From NCBI RefSeq assembly GCF_022539505.1, contig NC_061510.1:271011687-271075686 (forward strand): DNA of 64,000 bases, given 5' to 3'. Each line of letters opens with the position of its first letter. Position 1 is the first letter of the stretch. Shown piece after piece: positions 47,170 to 59,700 of the stretch. The notes under the pieces are model-generated. The model did not search any database and had not been told where the DNA came from. It saw nothing but the letters and a program-made list of their open reading frames with translations. This DNA is from Lolium rigidum (taxonomy: Eukaryota; Streptophyta; Magnoliopsida; Poales; Poaceae). A program made the position numbers and the translations under genes.

Positions 47170-48722
47170 TGGCTTATTGGTTAATGTTTCTATTCATTCT
47201 GCTTTTATCCCAAGGGTTCTGCTTATGATAAAGTTGTCATATATTCTATCATCTTTCGTGTTGCGATGTATGCTACGGATTCACAGTGGGTGGTTACTTA
47301 TTAGTTGTAGCTGTTGGCGCTGCTGTCTTGCTAAAGAGGGATGTATGGCTCATCCAACCATCTCTCCGTGTGAATATTACTTTTTGTGTTCTTCTGCGTC
47401 ATTCAGTAGGCGAATACATTAGGTTTCCTCCTATGTTTGTTACCATTCTGCAGATTCTGCTCTTTACCCTGCCTATTCTTATGCTCAGGTGTCCTTCGCC
47501 GCATGGCTTGCTTGGCTGTCCATGGACTATTATGCTGGTACCTGGAATACATGGTTTTAATTGCAGGAACAGCTTCATGTTCAGGCCATGTAGTTCAAAT
47601 TGCAGGAGCAACATCGTTTTCAGCCTTTTGTTCAAATAGACAGCAGCTGACGGGGATGGTCTGTGGGTTGACAAACTAAACACGAAAGTTTCAAAGCTCA
47701 AGTCACTTAATGCATTTGGTTCACATGTAAGGGGGCACTTATCCAGTGTTCAGTTTTCTGCACATCTGTAGGCGTTGGAATGTAAACCATCTTCTCCGTA
47801 TGTCTACCCACTGCCGTGTATTATATCTGCACTCAATGTATAAAAAGTTAACTTATCTGTTTTCGTTTTAGTAGTACTTTCCATTGTTAGTATGAGTATA
47901 TACGATCCCGCTCATGAGAGGGCTTACTGAACAACTGCATACAACCATCACAAATATCACGATAAAACACAACTGCATTTTGCAGCCTCTCTATACTATT
48001 CTACCTATCAGGTCTTACTGAACAACATCTAGACCACCACCCATCAAGATAACCACACCACACACTAATACTTCTTAGCGATCTCCACAAACTCACAGAT
48101 GTCCTCTCGCACCCCTATGAAGATAGCCACTTCGACATCTATAAGACTATAACATAGGAGGTAGTGAACGAAGATTCATGCTCAACTCTTTCCACCATGC
48201 TAAGTTCCCGTCCGTCAGCGCGTAAACTCTCACGGGCGCGGCGTGCCGCCGCGCCTATGCCTCCTGGTTGACATCATAGTGCCCCTCGAAACCGTGTGCA
48301 CTGAGCCTTTGAATATTTTATTTAACTAGTCCGTGATCTTTAGCTTATCTGAACGTTAAATTACCTTTAGCCTGCAATAGGGAAAGAGGGACGAATTCAG
48401 AAACTAAACTTGTAGCGACCTCTATAGTAACAGGTATAAAACCAGTGTTGCAGTGACATGCCGTAAGTTCAGAAAGACCAGCTTGGCGAATTTTGCATCA
48501 TCACATAAACTACTTTGAACATTAGTGATCTGACAAACCACATAATACGCCCAATCACATATCTTAATAATCAGTTTGATTCTGAATTTCCATGAGGAAA
48601 GGACAAAATAACAAGAAAACTCACCGAATGCAGCCAAGCAACCTTGTATCAGTTGCATTTTGACATAAGTTAGAACTTCTGAAAACTTCGAATTCAGCAA
48701 TATAGTTGTGCAGCACTCCTAA
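47170..48722. other. Unassigned sequence, possibly captured gene fragments
   Basis: Frames at 47180-47680 are open for 80-117 codons in several phases and contain a repeated phrase (TTCAAATTGCAGGAGCAAC, related to TTTTAATTGCAGGAACAGC, at 47535-47615). No domain is recognised. From 47700 to 48722 nothing gene-like is seen. Confidence 0.35.
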
Positions 48723-49572
48723 GGGGCACTTCTTTTGGGCTTCTAGAGCTGCTTCTAGGTACCAAATGGGTGAAGCCCAAAAGAACTCTCCTGTTTAATT
48801 CAGGCTTATTTCTACCGAGAAGCTCACTCATAGTGCAATTTCAGAAACTGGAAGACAGCAGTTTCCCGAGCTTCTGGGTCGAAAACCGAATCGGTATGTG
48901 AACCCACCCCTCTAGAGCAGTTCTATTTACGGCACCATGCCACTCCACCAGTCCACCTGAGGTAACGTTTCAGCCAAAGAAAAAAAATCGCACCGGAGCA
49001 AGCCAAATAGGATAGGGTTCATCGCTCCCGCGGTCTCGCCCGACGCCGCCAGCACCTCGCCCGCCGACGCCGCCAGCACCTCGCCCGCCGGTGCCGGCGC
49101 CGCCAGCACCTCGCCCCTCGCAGCCGCACTTGCCCGCCGGCGCCGCCAGCACCTCGCCTCTCGCCGCCGCCGGTTGTCAGCTCCGCCGTTTGATCTAGGA
49201 GCGCCGCCCTCGAGCCGTCGCCGTGGTGCTCCACCTCTTCACCGGACACTTCACCTTGCCGTCTTCGTGGAGCTACACCTCATCCCCGACCAATTCCACC
49301 ATGCTGTTCCCATCTACAGAGACGGAGGTTCTTATTTTAGAGGATTTGGAGAATTGATGGGTGTATGCTAGTAATGATGGGATTTATCCGTTAAACAAGA
49401 TACAATTCCTGTCTAGGGGTGTTGTAGACTTTGCACAACAAACATGCTCAAATTCAAGAAGCCCAAAAGAAGGGGAAGAATAGTTTCTAGGAGCTTCTTC
49501 TCACCGAAGTTTCTCTCCACCGGTATCCATAAGCTAGCTTCTCTATAAGCATAAGCCCAAAAAAAATGGCCC
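48723..49572. mobile_element. Tourist/Harbinger-like MITE, 850 bp
   Basis: Inward-reading ends are GGGGCACTTCTTTTGGGCTT and GGGCCATTTTTTTTGGGCTT, flanked by TAA on both sides (48720-48722 and 49573-49575), the PIF/Harbinger target. Repeats extend inwards with GAAGC/GCTTC palindromes. The centre (49030-49165) is a GC-rich array of GCCGCCAGCACCTCGCCC units that creates long frames but no known protein. Confidence 0.75.
49030..49165. repeat. GC-rich minisatellite GCCGCCAGCACCTCGCC
   Basis: At least four copies of GCCGCCAGCACCTCGCC, spaced by variable GCCGGC-rich linkers, lie at the centre of the MITE at 48723-49572. Confidence 0.8.
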
Positions 49573-49575
49573 TAA

Positions 49576-51165
49576 ACCTTCTACGTCCCGGCAGCTACGT
49601 CGACGTCGTGCCCGGCTGCTCGAGCCAAGAGGAGAGTGCCGTCTGCCGTCGATGGCATCAACGCTCGTGGCTGGGAGCGGTGGCCGCAAGCGATGCTGCT
49701 CGTGTACACGCACAACGAGGAAACCGCTCCAAAGACATGCGCATGTGCCTGCGTTCGAGAAACCAACAAGCAGGGCTAGCCTTTTTAACCAGCGGAATTA
49801 TTTCCACCGGAGTTAGAGTATACTCCGTAGATCCGATAGAACGAGCTCACATCTAACAAGGACTCCTCGTCGGGACAAGGTTAGGCCATCTCCAACGGTG
49901 CGATTCACCCCGTGTCCGCGCATCCAGATGATTTAAACCGGACAAAAATACGGCCTAGCGCACGGATATCCCAATTCCTATGAATCAAAGGAGCCCGATT
50001 CACATAGGATTCAAGTAGACATGACATCCCAATTCTATGATTTTCCTTCTCTTATACTTTCCATTTCCTATGAACCAAAGGAGGCCTAACTACTTGGCCA
50101 TACTGAAACAATTGGCAAATAAATGCCATGCATCCTATGGCCCCCGTGAGTTTGACCTAAATTTGAAATCATGGTAAAAGGTGCTTAAAATAGACAAAAA
50201 AAGCATGGAGTCAACCTTTTTTTTTGATATACTACCTAGGGAAAATACCTAACATGCCATAATGCAAACTGTGTTTTAGAGAGAAACCCTTCAAAAAAGT
50301 TGGCATCCACTTGTTGATTTTGCTATCGATATGACAAAATAACTGATTAGATGACCAAGTGGTGAAATTTGCAACATATTAGACCACCACATGGTGGAAA
50401 CTGCTAAAAATCGTGAAAACTGCAAAGAAAAAGTTAAGGTGGTGGTTTGTGCAGTATATGGAGGATTGAGTAGTACAAGTTGGATGTGCACTGCCGTGGG
50501 CCCGTGGTAATGTTCGCCTATTATGATGATGCCAAGAAAAAATGATATTTTCTCTGCTGGTCGAAACTGTCCCGAACTGATTTGGCGAGACAAAATACAG
50601 CTACACGGCGTGCAAGGGATAGCTATACAATACATTAGCTTCTTCTCGGGTCACACGCCTAAGTGCAACAAAGACAAGAGAGAGAAGAAACGCCTGTAGT
50701 ATATTTGATTTCAATTCACATTGTTTTTTTCCATGACTCTCCGTCTTCTTCACCTCCATCTTCTCGGTGTTTTCAAGAGTGATTATCAAGTGGAGAGACA
50801 ATTGCATTGGGAAAGTCTCTCCACTTGATAATCTCTGTTGAAAAACTCGTACGTCTTGTGAAGGATGCACGCGTGGGCGAAGGGAGACGGAAACGCCGCA
50901 CCGCATCATTAGTAGTACTAGTATACCTTTCTCTCCTCACCCCGGCTGGCCGCGCGCCGCAATCGTTCCTTCCATAGCGCTTGCCCTCTCCTCCAAAACC
51001 CCCCAGCGCACTTGCATCCGTCATCCACCTAAATCCACCGCCGAGTATCTTTCTGTCCTCACCACCGCCGCTGCGCCTATTCCCCTGTCCAGCAGATCTG
51101 CTCTGCTACCTGCTACACAGTTCGACCAGACGACTGCGGCGTTGCGTGTGTCGCCGCCGTGTCAG
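49576..51165. other. Intergenic with transposon scars
   Basis: TTAGGCCATCTCCAACGGTG at 49883 resembles a diverged Harbinger end without a partner. At 49970-50090 two inverted phrases (CCTATGAATCAAAGGAGCC and CCTATGAACCAAAGGAGGCC) mark a decayed MITE pair. From 50940 the sequence becomes CT-rich and GC-rich, as expected upstream of the F-box pseudogene. Confidence 0.4.
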
Positions 51166-51236
51166 ATGGAGGCGGAGCCGCTCAACTCCTAAAGGAGGAT
51201 CGATCCAGATTGGGAAGAGCCTCCGTCGAGCATCGA

Positions 51237-51530
51237 CCTCATCAGCCGCCTCCCCGACGAGATGCTACACATCATTATCTCCCTCCTGCCCATGATATCC
51301 GCAGTAAGGACAATCTTGCTCTCCAAACGGTGGCGCCACCTCTGGCGCTCCATCCCACTTAACCTCCTCGTCGACGATAACAACGTACCTCATCAGCCGC
51401 CTCCCCGACCAGATTCTCCACATCATCATCTCCCACCTGCCCACTATATCCGCTGTAAGCACAACCTTGGTCTCCAAACGGTGGCGCCACCTCTGGCACT
51501 CCATCCCACTTAACCTCGAGATCGACAACC
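51237..51530 (+). repeat. 151-bp tandem duplication of the F-box
   Basis: CCTCATCAGCCGCCTCCCCG begins at 51237 and again at 51388. The copies remain very similar through AAACGGTGGCGCCACCTCTG and ATCCCACTTAACCTC. The unit is not a multiple of three, so the second F-box is out of frame with the first. Confidence 0.92.
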
Positions 51531-52407
51531 AACTCGCCAAGCAAAACCACAAACACATCGCCGCGGTCTCCAGTATCATCGCCGCTCACCCTGGCCCTGC
51601 CAGAAGCGTATCCATCGACCCCTTCAGAAGCACTTGCAAGGTCGACACCACACTCGACAGCTGGTTTCGGTCCAGCACCCTATCTTGCGTCGAGAACCTC
51701 AGATTCGAAGGTGGAATAGCGATGCGCTCGTTCCCGCTGTCCGCGCTCCGCTGCGCACCCACGCTGCGCATTGTCAACATTTTACTTGCTATTTCCCCGA
51801 GATTTATGTCAACTCCATGCTTCTTTTTCCCCAACTCAAGAAGCTCATGCTCTATGACGTCTACATCTGTAAGGCGGCGAATATCGACCTCCTGTTCACC
51901 CGATGTATTGTGCTCGAGGCACTTCACCTTGAGGGGGTCCACGGGTTCACCCACCTCAACATTCACATGCCAATTCTTCGTACAATTAGTGTGGCTAGCT
52001 ATTGAAAACGTAACACCACCGAACTTATTCAGTTAGACACTGTGCAAATTATGGATGCATCTTGCCTCGAGAGATTGGTCATATGTGTTCATGATGTTCC
52101 ACTACTAATCCAGGTCGCCAACACACCAAAGTTGATGGTGTTGGGCTTTGCGTCGTACCCTGGCTGCCAACTTGTTATTGGACGCATAAACTTTTTGGTA
52201 GAACAGCCTTCTTCTTGTTGAATTAACTCACATTTTTGTTATTTTTTTGACATATGTACCATTGTCCTGTAGAGGATGATTCCCATAAGCTTGGAACATT
52301 CTCTGTGCACAGTGAAGAACTTGGTTCTAAAATCTGACGGCCCTCGTCTGGATCAACTACTTGCATTTCTTAGATGCTTTCCCTACATGGAGAAGCTATA
52401 TATCGAG

Positions 52408-53064
52408 GTAAATTTGTTGGTGTTAACTGTTTACCACTATGAGCAAAAAGTGTAGAGTTACATGGAGTTAACATGTTATTAGCCTAGATCAGTTGAACAA
52501 TATTTTGTACTAGAAGAACATCCACAATGGAGTTATATTATGTTGGTTCAAAACTAAATTTTTTGTCATCCAATGTATTGTATCTTCTGCATCTGTGAAG
52601 TTTCATATAAACACATGATAATATGTGATCTGTGTAAAAAAGAGAAGACATATGTAAATAGTGTGACTTAATATTTACACATCATTTGTTCTTTTTTTTT
52701 GTGTGTAGATCACACATTATCATATTTTTGGATGAAATTTTACAAACGCACATGATAGAACACAATGTATGTCCAGACTTTTAGTTTACATTTTTTTTGG
52801 AGACTTGGAAGTGTTAAAAGAAAAATGGGGTGCACCCGCAACTAGTTGCGGATTGGAGTTTCCCATGTTGGTAACCTTTCCCCAACTTTACAATGACAAT
52901 AACAGATGTAAAAAAGTGCATCTATCAAATTGGAACGTGTCAGGGATTATGTTGTTCCACGGTTCTCAATTAACACGTGATTCAACTCACCTGAGATATT
53001 CATTAGTTGACAGCTATGAAGTACTTTGTTATTGTGCTAACTACTTAATTTGACTTCTTTGCAG
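52408..53064 (+). other. Second intron of the F-box pseudogene
   Basis: Donor GAG-GTAAAT at 52408 and acceptor TTTGCAG at 53064. AT-rich, with an imperfect inverted repeat around ACACATGATAATATGTG and CACACATTATCATA at 52610-52725, perhaps an old MITE. Confidence 0.5.
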
Positions 53065-53820
53065 TTTTATATAACCGGCGATAAGGTTCATGTGCTGCAT
53101 AATGAGCCAGTCTGTCCCATTAAATGCCTTGATCTCCACGTCAAAGAAATTTCGATTTCTGACTACCGAGCAAGGAGAAATGATGTTATTGTCTCCAGAT
53201 TCTTTATGTAGAACACTAGAATGCTCAAAGTAATGAATTTTGGCGTAATAAATTATCACAACAAGATCTGGTGGGATACCCAGTTCAAGAGCCTAGACCT
53301 GAAGAACATAGCTTCTAGAGATGTTGATTTTCAGTTTAGATATTTACCATCCTTAGATAAGTTCAGCCCGGACGGTGTTCGTAGTTGGTTGATACATGAC
53401 TTGTCAGTGGCTGATCCCTTTGCTAGAGAAATATATGCAAGAGATGTTATGCCAATTTCTGCATAGTGTTACTTTAACTCCCTATATTTTGTACTGGATC
53501 ACGAACAATATACTTTATCACTCGGTTAATGTACTTCAGACTTGATGTTATTCTTGTGAATATGGTCTAATATTCTAATGCTTTCGGGATATATGTACTA
53601 CTAGTGATATATATAGAAGCTAGCAATTGGTTGACAGAATCTACTAAAAAAGCCAGTAACAGATGTTCACATTCAGTTCGTCAATGCTATATCATGTATG
53701 CTTGACGAAGGCGATAATAGAACCGCCGCAGAACACCGACTGAACAAAACGAACGATGAACAAAGCTTCTGTTTAAATATGTTTGCCAGTAACACCTTAT
53801 TTGTCCATTTCTAATGTTGC

Positions 53821-54434
53821 AGCAAACTTGAAGCTGCCGTTTGTAATCCCGCCACCGGTGGTGGATTATCAGCCTTACGAGTGGTTCTTCGCTCGATCTG
53901 CTGATGGCAAGTGTTTGATGATCATCCTTACAGTAAACCACATTGTGATTGCCCATGGTGAAGTACATCCTGACATTCCCTATGCTGCTAATGGCAGGGT
54001 GTCAGCTACGGCAGTATCCTCCTATTACCACCTACGTCTTTAAGCGGGATTCCATATATACTGCACCTGCAGGGGACTTAGTTTCCAGACAGCTTAACAG
54101 CCTCGGCGACCACTCTCTGTTCCTCGGACTCAATTACCCTATCATGGAAAACCTGAAGAAATGTGAAGCCAATGCTCCTGATGGCACATTGGTTCCATTC
54201 ATGAGGAAAAACTGCGCCTACACATCATACATGACGTTTCTTTGTAATCAATACCTTAACATTTTGCGCTGCAACCGGCAGCCAGATGGAGGTGAGACTG
54301 TGGGAGTCATCAGCCTTCCTGGAGATGGTTGGGCTAGTGTCCCACAAGCGTCTATGTGGTTTAAGCCTGGTTTAGACTTTGCTCATTCAGTGTTATCTTT
54401 AAAAAAGACCGACACACCTTTTTCTTGTGCTTGA
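53821..54434 (+). pseudogene. DUF295 (KIB-type beta-propeller) protein fragment
   Basis: The N-terminal visible part, ANLKLPFVIPPPVVDYQPYE with WFFARSADGKCLMII, is followed by a frame change near 53990. The C-terminal part then reads SLGDHSLFLGLNYPIMENLK, TLVPFMRKNCAYTSYMTF and WASVPQASMWFKPGLDF. The series SLFLG.NYPI...P...RNC.Y...P..S.WF.P is the C-terminal signature of plant DUF295 proteins, which usually carry an F-box at the N-terminus. Here the N-terminal two thirds are missing. It follows the F-box pseudogene closely but is a different family and probably a separate remnant. Confidence 0.75.
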
Positions 54435-54593
54435 AGTGTTGAGAAGTAGTACACAGTTTTTAGTATGTACTATATTGAATCAGTTTATTTGAACACTGCA
54501 CTGCTTTTGTATTTTGTGTTGCCTTTAGATATAAACCATGTATGGCTGTTTAATGTTTGAATTTATTTCAGCACTATAATTACAATGTGTGTA

Positions 54594-56163
54594 TGATACG
54601 TCTCCGACGTATCGATAATTTCTTATGATCCATGCCATATTATTGATGATACCTACATGTTTTATGCACACTTTATGTCATATTCATGCATTTTCTGGAA
54701 CTAACCTATTAACAAGATGCCGAAGAGCCAGTTGCTGTTTTCTGCTGTTTTTGGTTTCAGAAATCCTAGTAACGAAATATTCTCGGAATTGGAAGAAATC
54801 AAAACCCGGGGTCCTATTTTGCCACGAAGCTTCGGAAGACCGAAGAGGAGTCGAAGTGGGGCCACGAGGTGGCCGGACTATAGGGCAGCGCGGCCCAAGC
54901 CACGGCCGCGCCGACCTATAGTGTGGGCCCCTCGTGTGGCCCCCACGTTGCCCTTCCGCCTACTTAAAGCCTCCGTCGCGAAACCCCGATGCGAAGAACC
55001 ACGATACGGAAAACCTTCCGGAGACGCCGCCGCCGCGGATCTCCTCCGGCACCCTGCCGGAGAGGGGATTCATCTCCCGGAGGACTCTACACCGCCATGG
55101 TCGCCTCCGGAGTGATGAGTGAGTAGTTCACCCATGGACTATGGGTCCATAGCAGTAGCTAGATGGTTGTCTTCTCCTCATTGTGCCTCATTGTTGGATC
55201 TATTGAGCTGCCTAACATGATCAAGATCATCTATCTGTAATACTATATGTTGTGTTTGTCGGGATCCGATGGATAGAGAATACCATGTTATGTTAATTAT
55301 GAAGTTATTACCTATGTGTTGTTTATGATCTTGCATGCTCTCCGTTATTAGTAGAGGCTCTGGCCAAGTTGATGCTAGTAACTCCAAGAGGGAGTATCTA
55401 TGCTCGATAGTGGGTTCATGCTCGCATTGACACCGGGACGAGTGACGAAAGTTCTAAGGTTGTGTTGTGCTTCGTTGCCACTAGGGATAAAACATTGATG
55501 CTATGTCCGAGGATGTAGTTATTGATTACATTAAGCACCATATTTAATGCAATTGTCTCGTTGCTTTGCAACTTAATACTGGAAGGGGTTCGGACGATAA
55601 CCCGAAGGTGGACTTTTTAGGCATAGATGCAGTTGGATGGCGGTCTATGTACTTTGTCGTAATGCCCAATTAAATCTCACTGTATTTATCATGACATGTA
55701 TGTGCATTGTTATGCCCTCTCTATTTGTCAATTGCCCCTGTAATTTGTTCACCCAACATGCTTTTATCTTATGGGAGAGACACCTCTAGTGAACTGTGGA
55801 CCCCGGTCCATTCTTTTATACTGAAATACAAATCTGCTGCAATACTTGTTTTTACTGTTTTCTCTGCAAACAATCATCTTCCACACAATACGGTTAATCC
55901 TTTGTTACAGCAAGCCGGTGAGATTGACAACCTCACTGTTTCGTTGGGGCAAAGTACTTTGGTTGTGTTGTGCGGGTTCCACGTTGGCGCCGGAATCCCT
56001 GGTGTTGCGCCGCACTACATCCCGCCGCCATCAACCTTCAACGTGCTTCTTGGCTCCTCCTGGTTCGATAAACCTTGGTTTCTTTACGAGGGAAAACTTG
56101 CTGCTGTGCGCATCATACCTTCCTCTTGGGGTTCCCAACGAACGTGTGAGTTACACGCCATCA
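54594..56163 (+). repeat. 5' LTR of the Athila-like element
   Basis: 1.57 kb from TGATACGTCTCCGACG to TTACACGCCATCA. It includes a GC-rich promoter-proximal block (54830-55110) with overlapping frames that I do not regard as genes. No second copy is present in the window. Confidence 0.7.
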
Positions 56164-56171
56164 AGCTCTTT

Positions 56172-56191
56172 TCCGGCGCCGTTGTCGGGGA
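56172..56191 (+). other. Primer-binding site of the Athila-like element
   Basis: TCCGGCGCCGTTGTCGGGGA lies 8 bases after the LTR end and differs by two bases from the canonical TGGCGCCGTTGCCGGGGA motif. Confidence 0.75.
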
Positions 56192-56416
56192 GATCAAGAC
56201 ACGCTGCAAGGGAGTCTCCACTTCTCAACCTCTTTACTTTGTTTTTGTCTTGCTTTATTTTATTTACTACTTTGTTTGCTGCATTATATCAAAACACAAA
56301 AAAATTAGTTGCTAGCTTTACTTTATTTACTGTCTTGCACTCTATATCAAAAACACAAAAAAATTAGTTTACTTGCATTTACTTTATCTAGTTTGTTTTA
56401 TTCACTATCTGCTAAA

Positions 56417-56770
56417 ATGGCCACCCCTGAAAATACTAAGTTGTGTGACTTCACTAGCACAAATAATAATGATTTCCTATGCACACCTATTGCTCCACCT
56501 CGCTACTACATCAGAATTCTTTGAAATTAAACCTGCTTTCTTGAATCTTGTTATGCGAGAGCAATTTTCTCAGTGTTAGTTACGATGATGCTTGCTGCCC
56601 ATCTCAATAATTTTGTTGAACTATGTGAAATGCAAAAGTATAAAGATGTAGATGGTGGCATTATAAAATTAAAATTGTTCCCTTTCTCATTAAGAGGAAG
56701 AGCTAAAGATTGGTTGCTATCTCTGCCTAAGAATAGTATTGATTCATGGACTAAATGCAAGGATGCTTTT
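56417..56770 (+). pseudogene. Athila-like gag, N-terminal part
   Basis: MATPENTKLCDFTSTNNNDF starts the protein. A stop at 56522 and further damage to about 56575 interrupt it. The capsid core then reads MMLAAHLNNFVELCEMQKYK and LKLFPFSLRGRAKDWLLSLP, then SIDSWTKCKDAF, the Retrotrans_gag signature (FPFSL.G.A..WL..LP). The next residues are lost to the LTR inserted at 56771. Confidence 0.85.
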
Positions 56771-59700
56771 TGTAGCGACCTCACCTTTTAAGGTGCCGAT
56801 CTCTGTGCGTATCTATGCTAGTCCCTGGATCAATCGCTAGCACACACAGTACAAGATGTAATACCAAGAAACAAAGGTCTTTATTACATTGTATGATCCA
56901 GAATTTACATAAAGGATTACAAATTGCATAGCGCAAGGCTAGCATATCATCAGAGTTTCACAACGAGTAAACTTATACATCATGGAGTCCTTCGTCTTCA
57001 TGTGCCACAGGCGAGCATGTTAAGGATAGACTCGTAACCCTAACCATCGTAACTCACTCGTCTTTCAAAACATCTGCAACATGAAAAGTTACAGCCACGA
57101 ATGGTCAATACTTTGAATGTATTGGCAAGATGACACTATAGTGGACTCAAATGGCAACCTAACACTTAAGTGTATATTTGGCTGGTAGAGCTCAGGCATA
57201 TTTGCATAAAGCCAGTTTTCTCCTATCATTTGTCAAATCATTTTCTTTCATACTAATTAAGCGGTACCATTGATAGAAATCAATGAACCTGGAAACCACC
57301 GGTAAATCCCCGGTGAATCCTCCTACCCATGATCAACTTGGTTTGGGCGAACTACCCCTGTAGACTCAGACCATAGACATGGCACGGGACCTACTAGCCG
57401 ATAGTCACTTACACCAATTGTCATTTCCCTGTTCACCCATCAAGTTTTATTTAAGAAGTTGGGACGAGGAGACTTTCGAACATGTGCCTTGTCAGTTCGC
57501 TCAAAATGTCCGTAACCGGGGACACGGCTAAGTACTTAGATTTAACACTCTGCGAGAGGTTGTACAAATTTACCCACATGACCTAGTCTGCTCTTCTTCC
57601 ATGATGCACATTTTGCTCAAATGGACAGATGTTGACTAGGACGAGACTTTTCCGAAGTGATCACCCAGACCTTTCTCTACGGACCCGCTCCAACCTACAT
57701 TCCCCTACATCATCATGTCACGTAGGGCCCAGGTTCACACAACATACTCCGTCAAGCCAGAGCCCATATAGCATGTGGCTGTACGGTAAGCTAATGAGCA
57801 AGGTTGTCTAATATCTCTTTGTTCCTGGGTGGCCGTCCACAAGTGCGATACACACGACCGCCATAGATATGACTCCGGTGTAACCACTCAACATAATCCA
57901 ATCCAAGCCACATTCCACCCAGGTAGTTCATTGAATTTAGTTGTTTTTCCATAACCACTACTAAAACATTTCATAGCATAGCTAAGCATCAACTAAATTC
58001 AATGGCGACAAAATATAGTCAGGTGGAAGTAGCTATCTACTGGGATTACAAAAGCAAAGCATATACCTAGACTTACAACAAAATCTCTACGGTGCATAAA
58101 TAAAACTGGGACATTTGTGAGGGTGTGTCACTTGCCTCTTTGTAGTCGAAGAGTGTTCTCTTTTCTTTCAACAAAACACGTCGCTCTTCAAACGAACTAT
58201 AAAATAAAATATAGCACACCATAAACACATAATTCATAACAACATAATACAATCAAGAAAAACAATTTGGAAAACGCTCTATGGTACTAAGGTGTGGCAT
58301 GAGGTTTGGTTTGCAAGGTATGGTTTGATAGATTGGAAGGGTCATGTACTTTGAAATAAAAAGATTATCCAAGTCAAATGCTTAGGAGGAAAAGATTGAC
58401 AAGGGCATATGATCAAGGATTGTTGGCTACACCAGAACGAACAATTGGAAGCATTGATATGCTATACTAATATGTGGAATGACCCATGTGAATAGAATCA
58501 CACAAGTATCAAATGCAATTTGACATAGTGTGACAACACATATCAAAGTAGCACAAGATCTCACATAGTATTGAGTATGAACTAATGAGATATTGAATTA
58601 CTCAAATAACTCATTTGAAATTTGAATAGTTCAAACTAAGTGGAAGCGTTGAATGGCATGAGGTAGGATAGGCGTGGATGATATTGGGATTTGGTTCACG
58701 GAGCCTAATGGATAACAAGGGTTCATCACATGAGATATGGGGTAGAGTATCTCCGCCCCACTAGAGCAAGGTAAAAGTCTACAATAAGGCATGCCACACT
58801 TACTCAAATAACTCAATTGTTATTTCAATAATATGGACTAGGATAATATGTTGTGGAGAGATGTGATCATGGAACAAGATGAACATGTCTAAAAGATTTT
58901 CATATTCGAAGAACGATATTGCGGACGATAAAAATACCACGAAAATAAAGTGTGTAAATCCGACATACAAAATGTCCGGAATGATCTATGCATTTTACTT
59001 GGTTCTAACGGTACAAAGTATATCAAAAACCGACGGGTATAACTCAAGATATGAATTTTACAATACGCGGTTCAATTCTAGTGGTGTCAGAAAAGTTGTC
59101 CGAACAAATTGTTGGGATGGAGAAACTTCCTACATAAAAGTTGTAGAGAATAATTTTATAAACTTAACGCAAGAACCAGTATTTGAAACGGAGCTCTAGA
59201 TCTATACTTACGGAATTTCAAAGTTTTCTCATTAGCTAGATCAAACTACTAACAGGAATGGATCGATCGGATCGATCGGTCGTGCAGCTAACTCAAAATA
59301 CTTGGATTTAGATCTAACGTTTTAAGATGGATCACCATACATCTATTCTAAACTTCACACTACAAAATCAGACTAAACCGTGAGGGGAACATGGGATTAC
59401 CGCGGCAGAACGTGGACGATCGATGGAGCTAGCAACAGCGTCGTGTGCTGCCCCTGCGTGCAGCACTACGGAAGAAAGAGCAGCAGCCAGTTAGGAAGAA
59501 AGTAGAGAGAGAGGCGTGCGTCTGGGACTGCTGGGCAGGGGTATTTATAGGGCATGGAGGCTGTCCAGGTTCATCAAATAAATGGTGGCACGCGGGGATC
59601 GCGCGAGCGATAATCACGCTCAGGCGGTGGCAGCTGGGGGCGGTGCTGCGCGGGGCGCTGTGCGCGCGGGACTGGCGCTCGTGCGCGCTGCTGTGCGGCT

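Larger units (their letters stand above)
51166..53466 (+). pseudogene. F-box/FBD/LRR-type protein pseudogene
   Basis: Exon 1 (51166-52197) starts MEAEPLNS, hits an in-frame TAA at 51190, then encodes the F-box [18 protein letters not shown] and [17 protein letters not shown]. The F-box is repeated in another frame because of a 151-bp duplication. LRR-like sequence follows (PLSALRCAPTLRIVN, frame change near 51780, LLFPQLKKLMLYDVYICKA), with a stop after ISVASY at 52005. Exon 2 (52273-52407) gives MIPISLEHSLCTVKNLVLKS. Exon 3 (53065-53466) gives the FBD-region sequence CPIKCLDLHVKEISI, an in-frame TAG at 53209, and the ending FAREIYARDVMPISA. Intact relatives are substrate adaptors of SCF ubiquitin ligases. 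GT-AG introns are preserved, so it was a real gene that decayed. Confidence 0.85.
54594..56770 (+). mobile_element. Athila-like Gypsy retrotransposon, 5' part, truncated by an insertion
   Basis: It begins TGATACGTCTCC, a common Triticeae LTR start. The LTR ends at CATCA (56163). A primer site TCCGGCGCCGTTGTCGGGGA follows at 56172-56191, close to the TGGCGCCGTTGCCGGGGA type used by Athila-lineage elements. Gag starts at 56417 and is interrupted at 56770 by another LTR. The rest of the element presumably lies beyond the window end. Confidence 0.8.

Noticed and set aside
54625..55122. ORFs in the left part of the Athila-like LTR
   Set aside because: GC-rich LTR promoter block; overlapping frames with no domain.
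55707..56367. ORFs of 173-202 codons at the LTR/leader junction
   Set aside because: They run through the LTR end and primer-binding site, so they are non-coding leader sequence.
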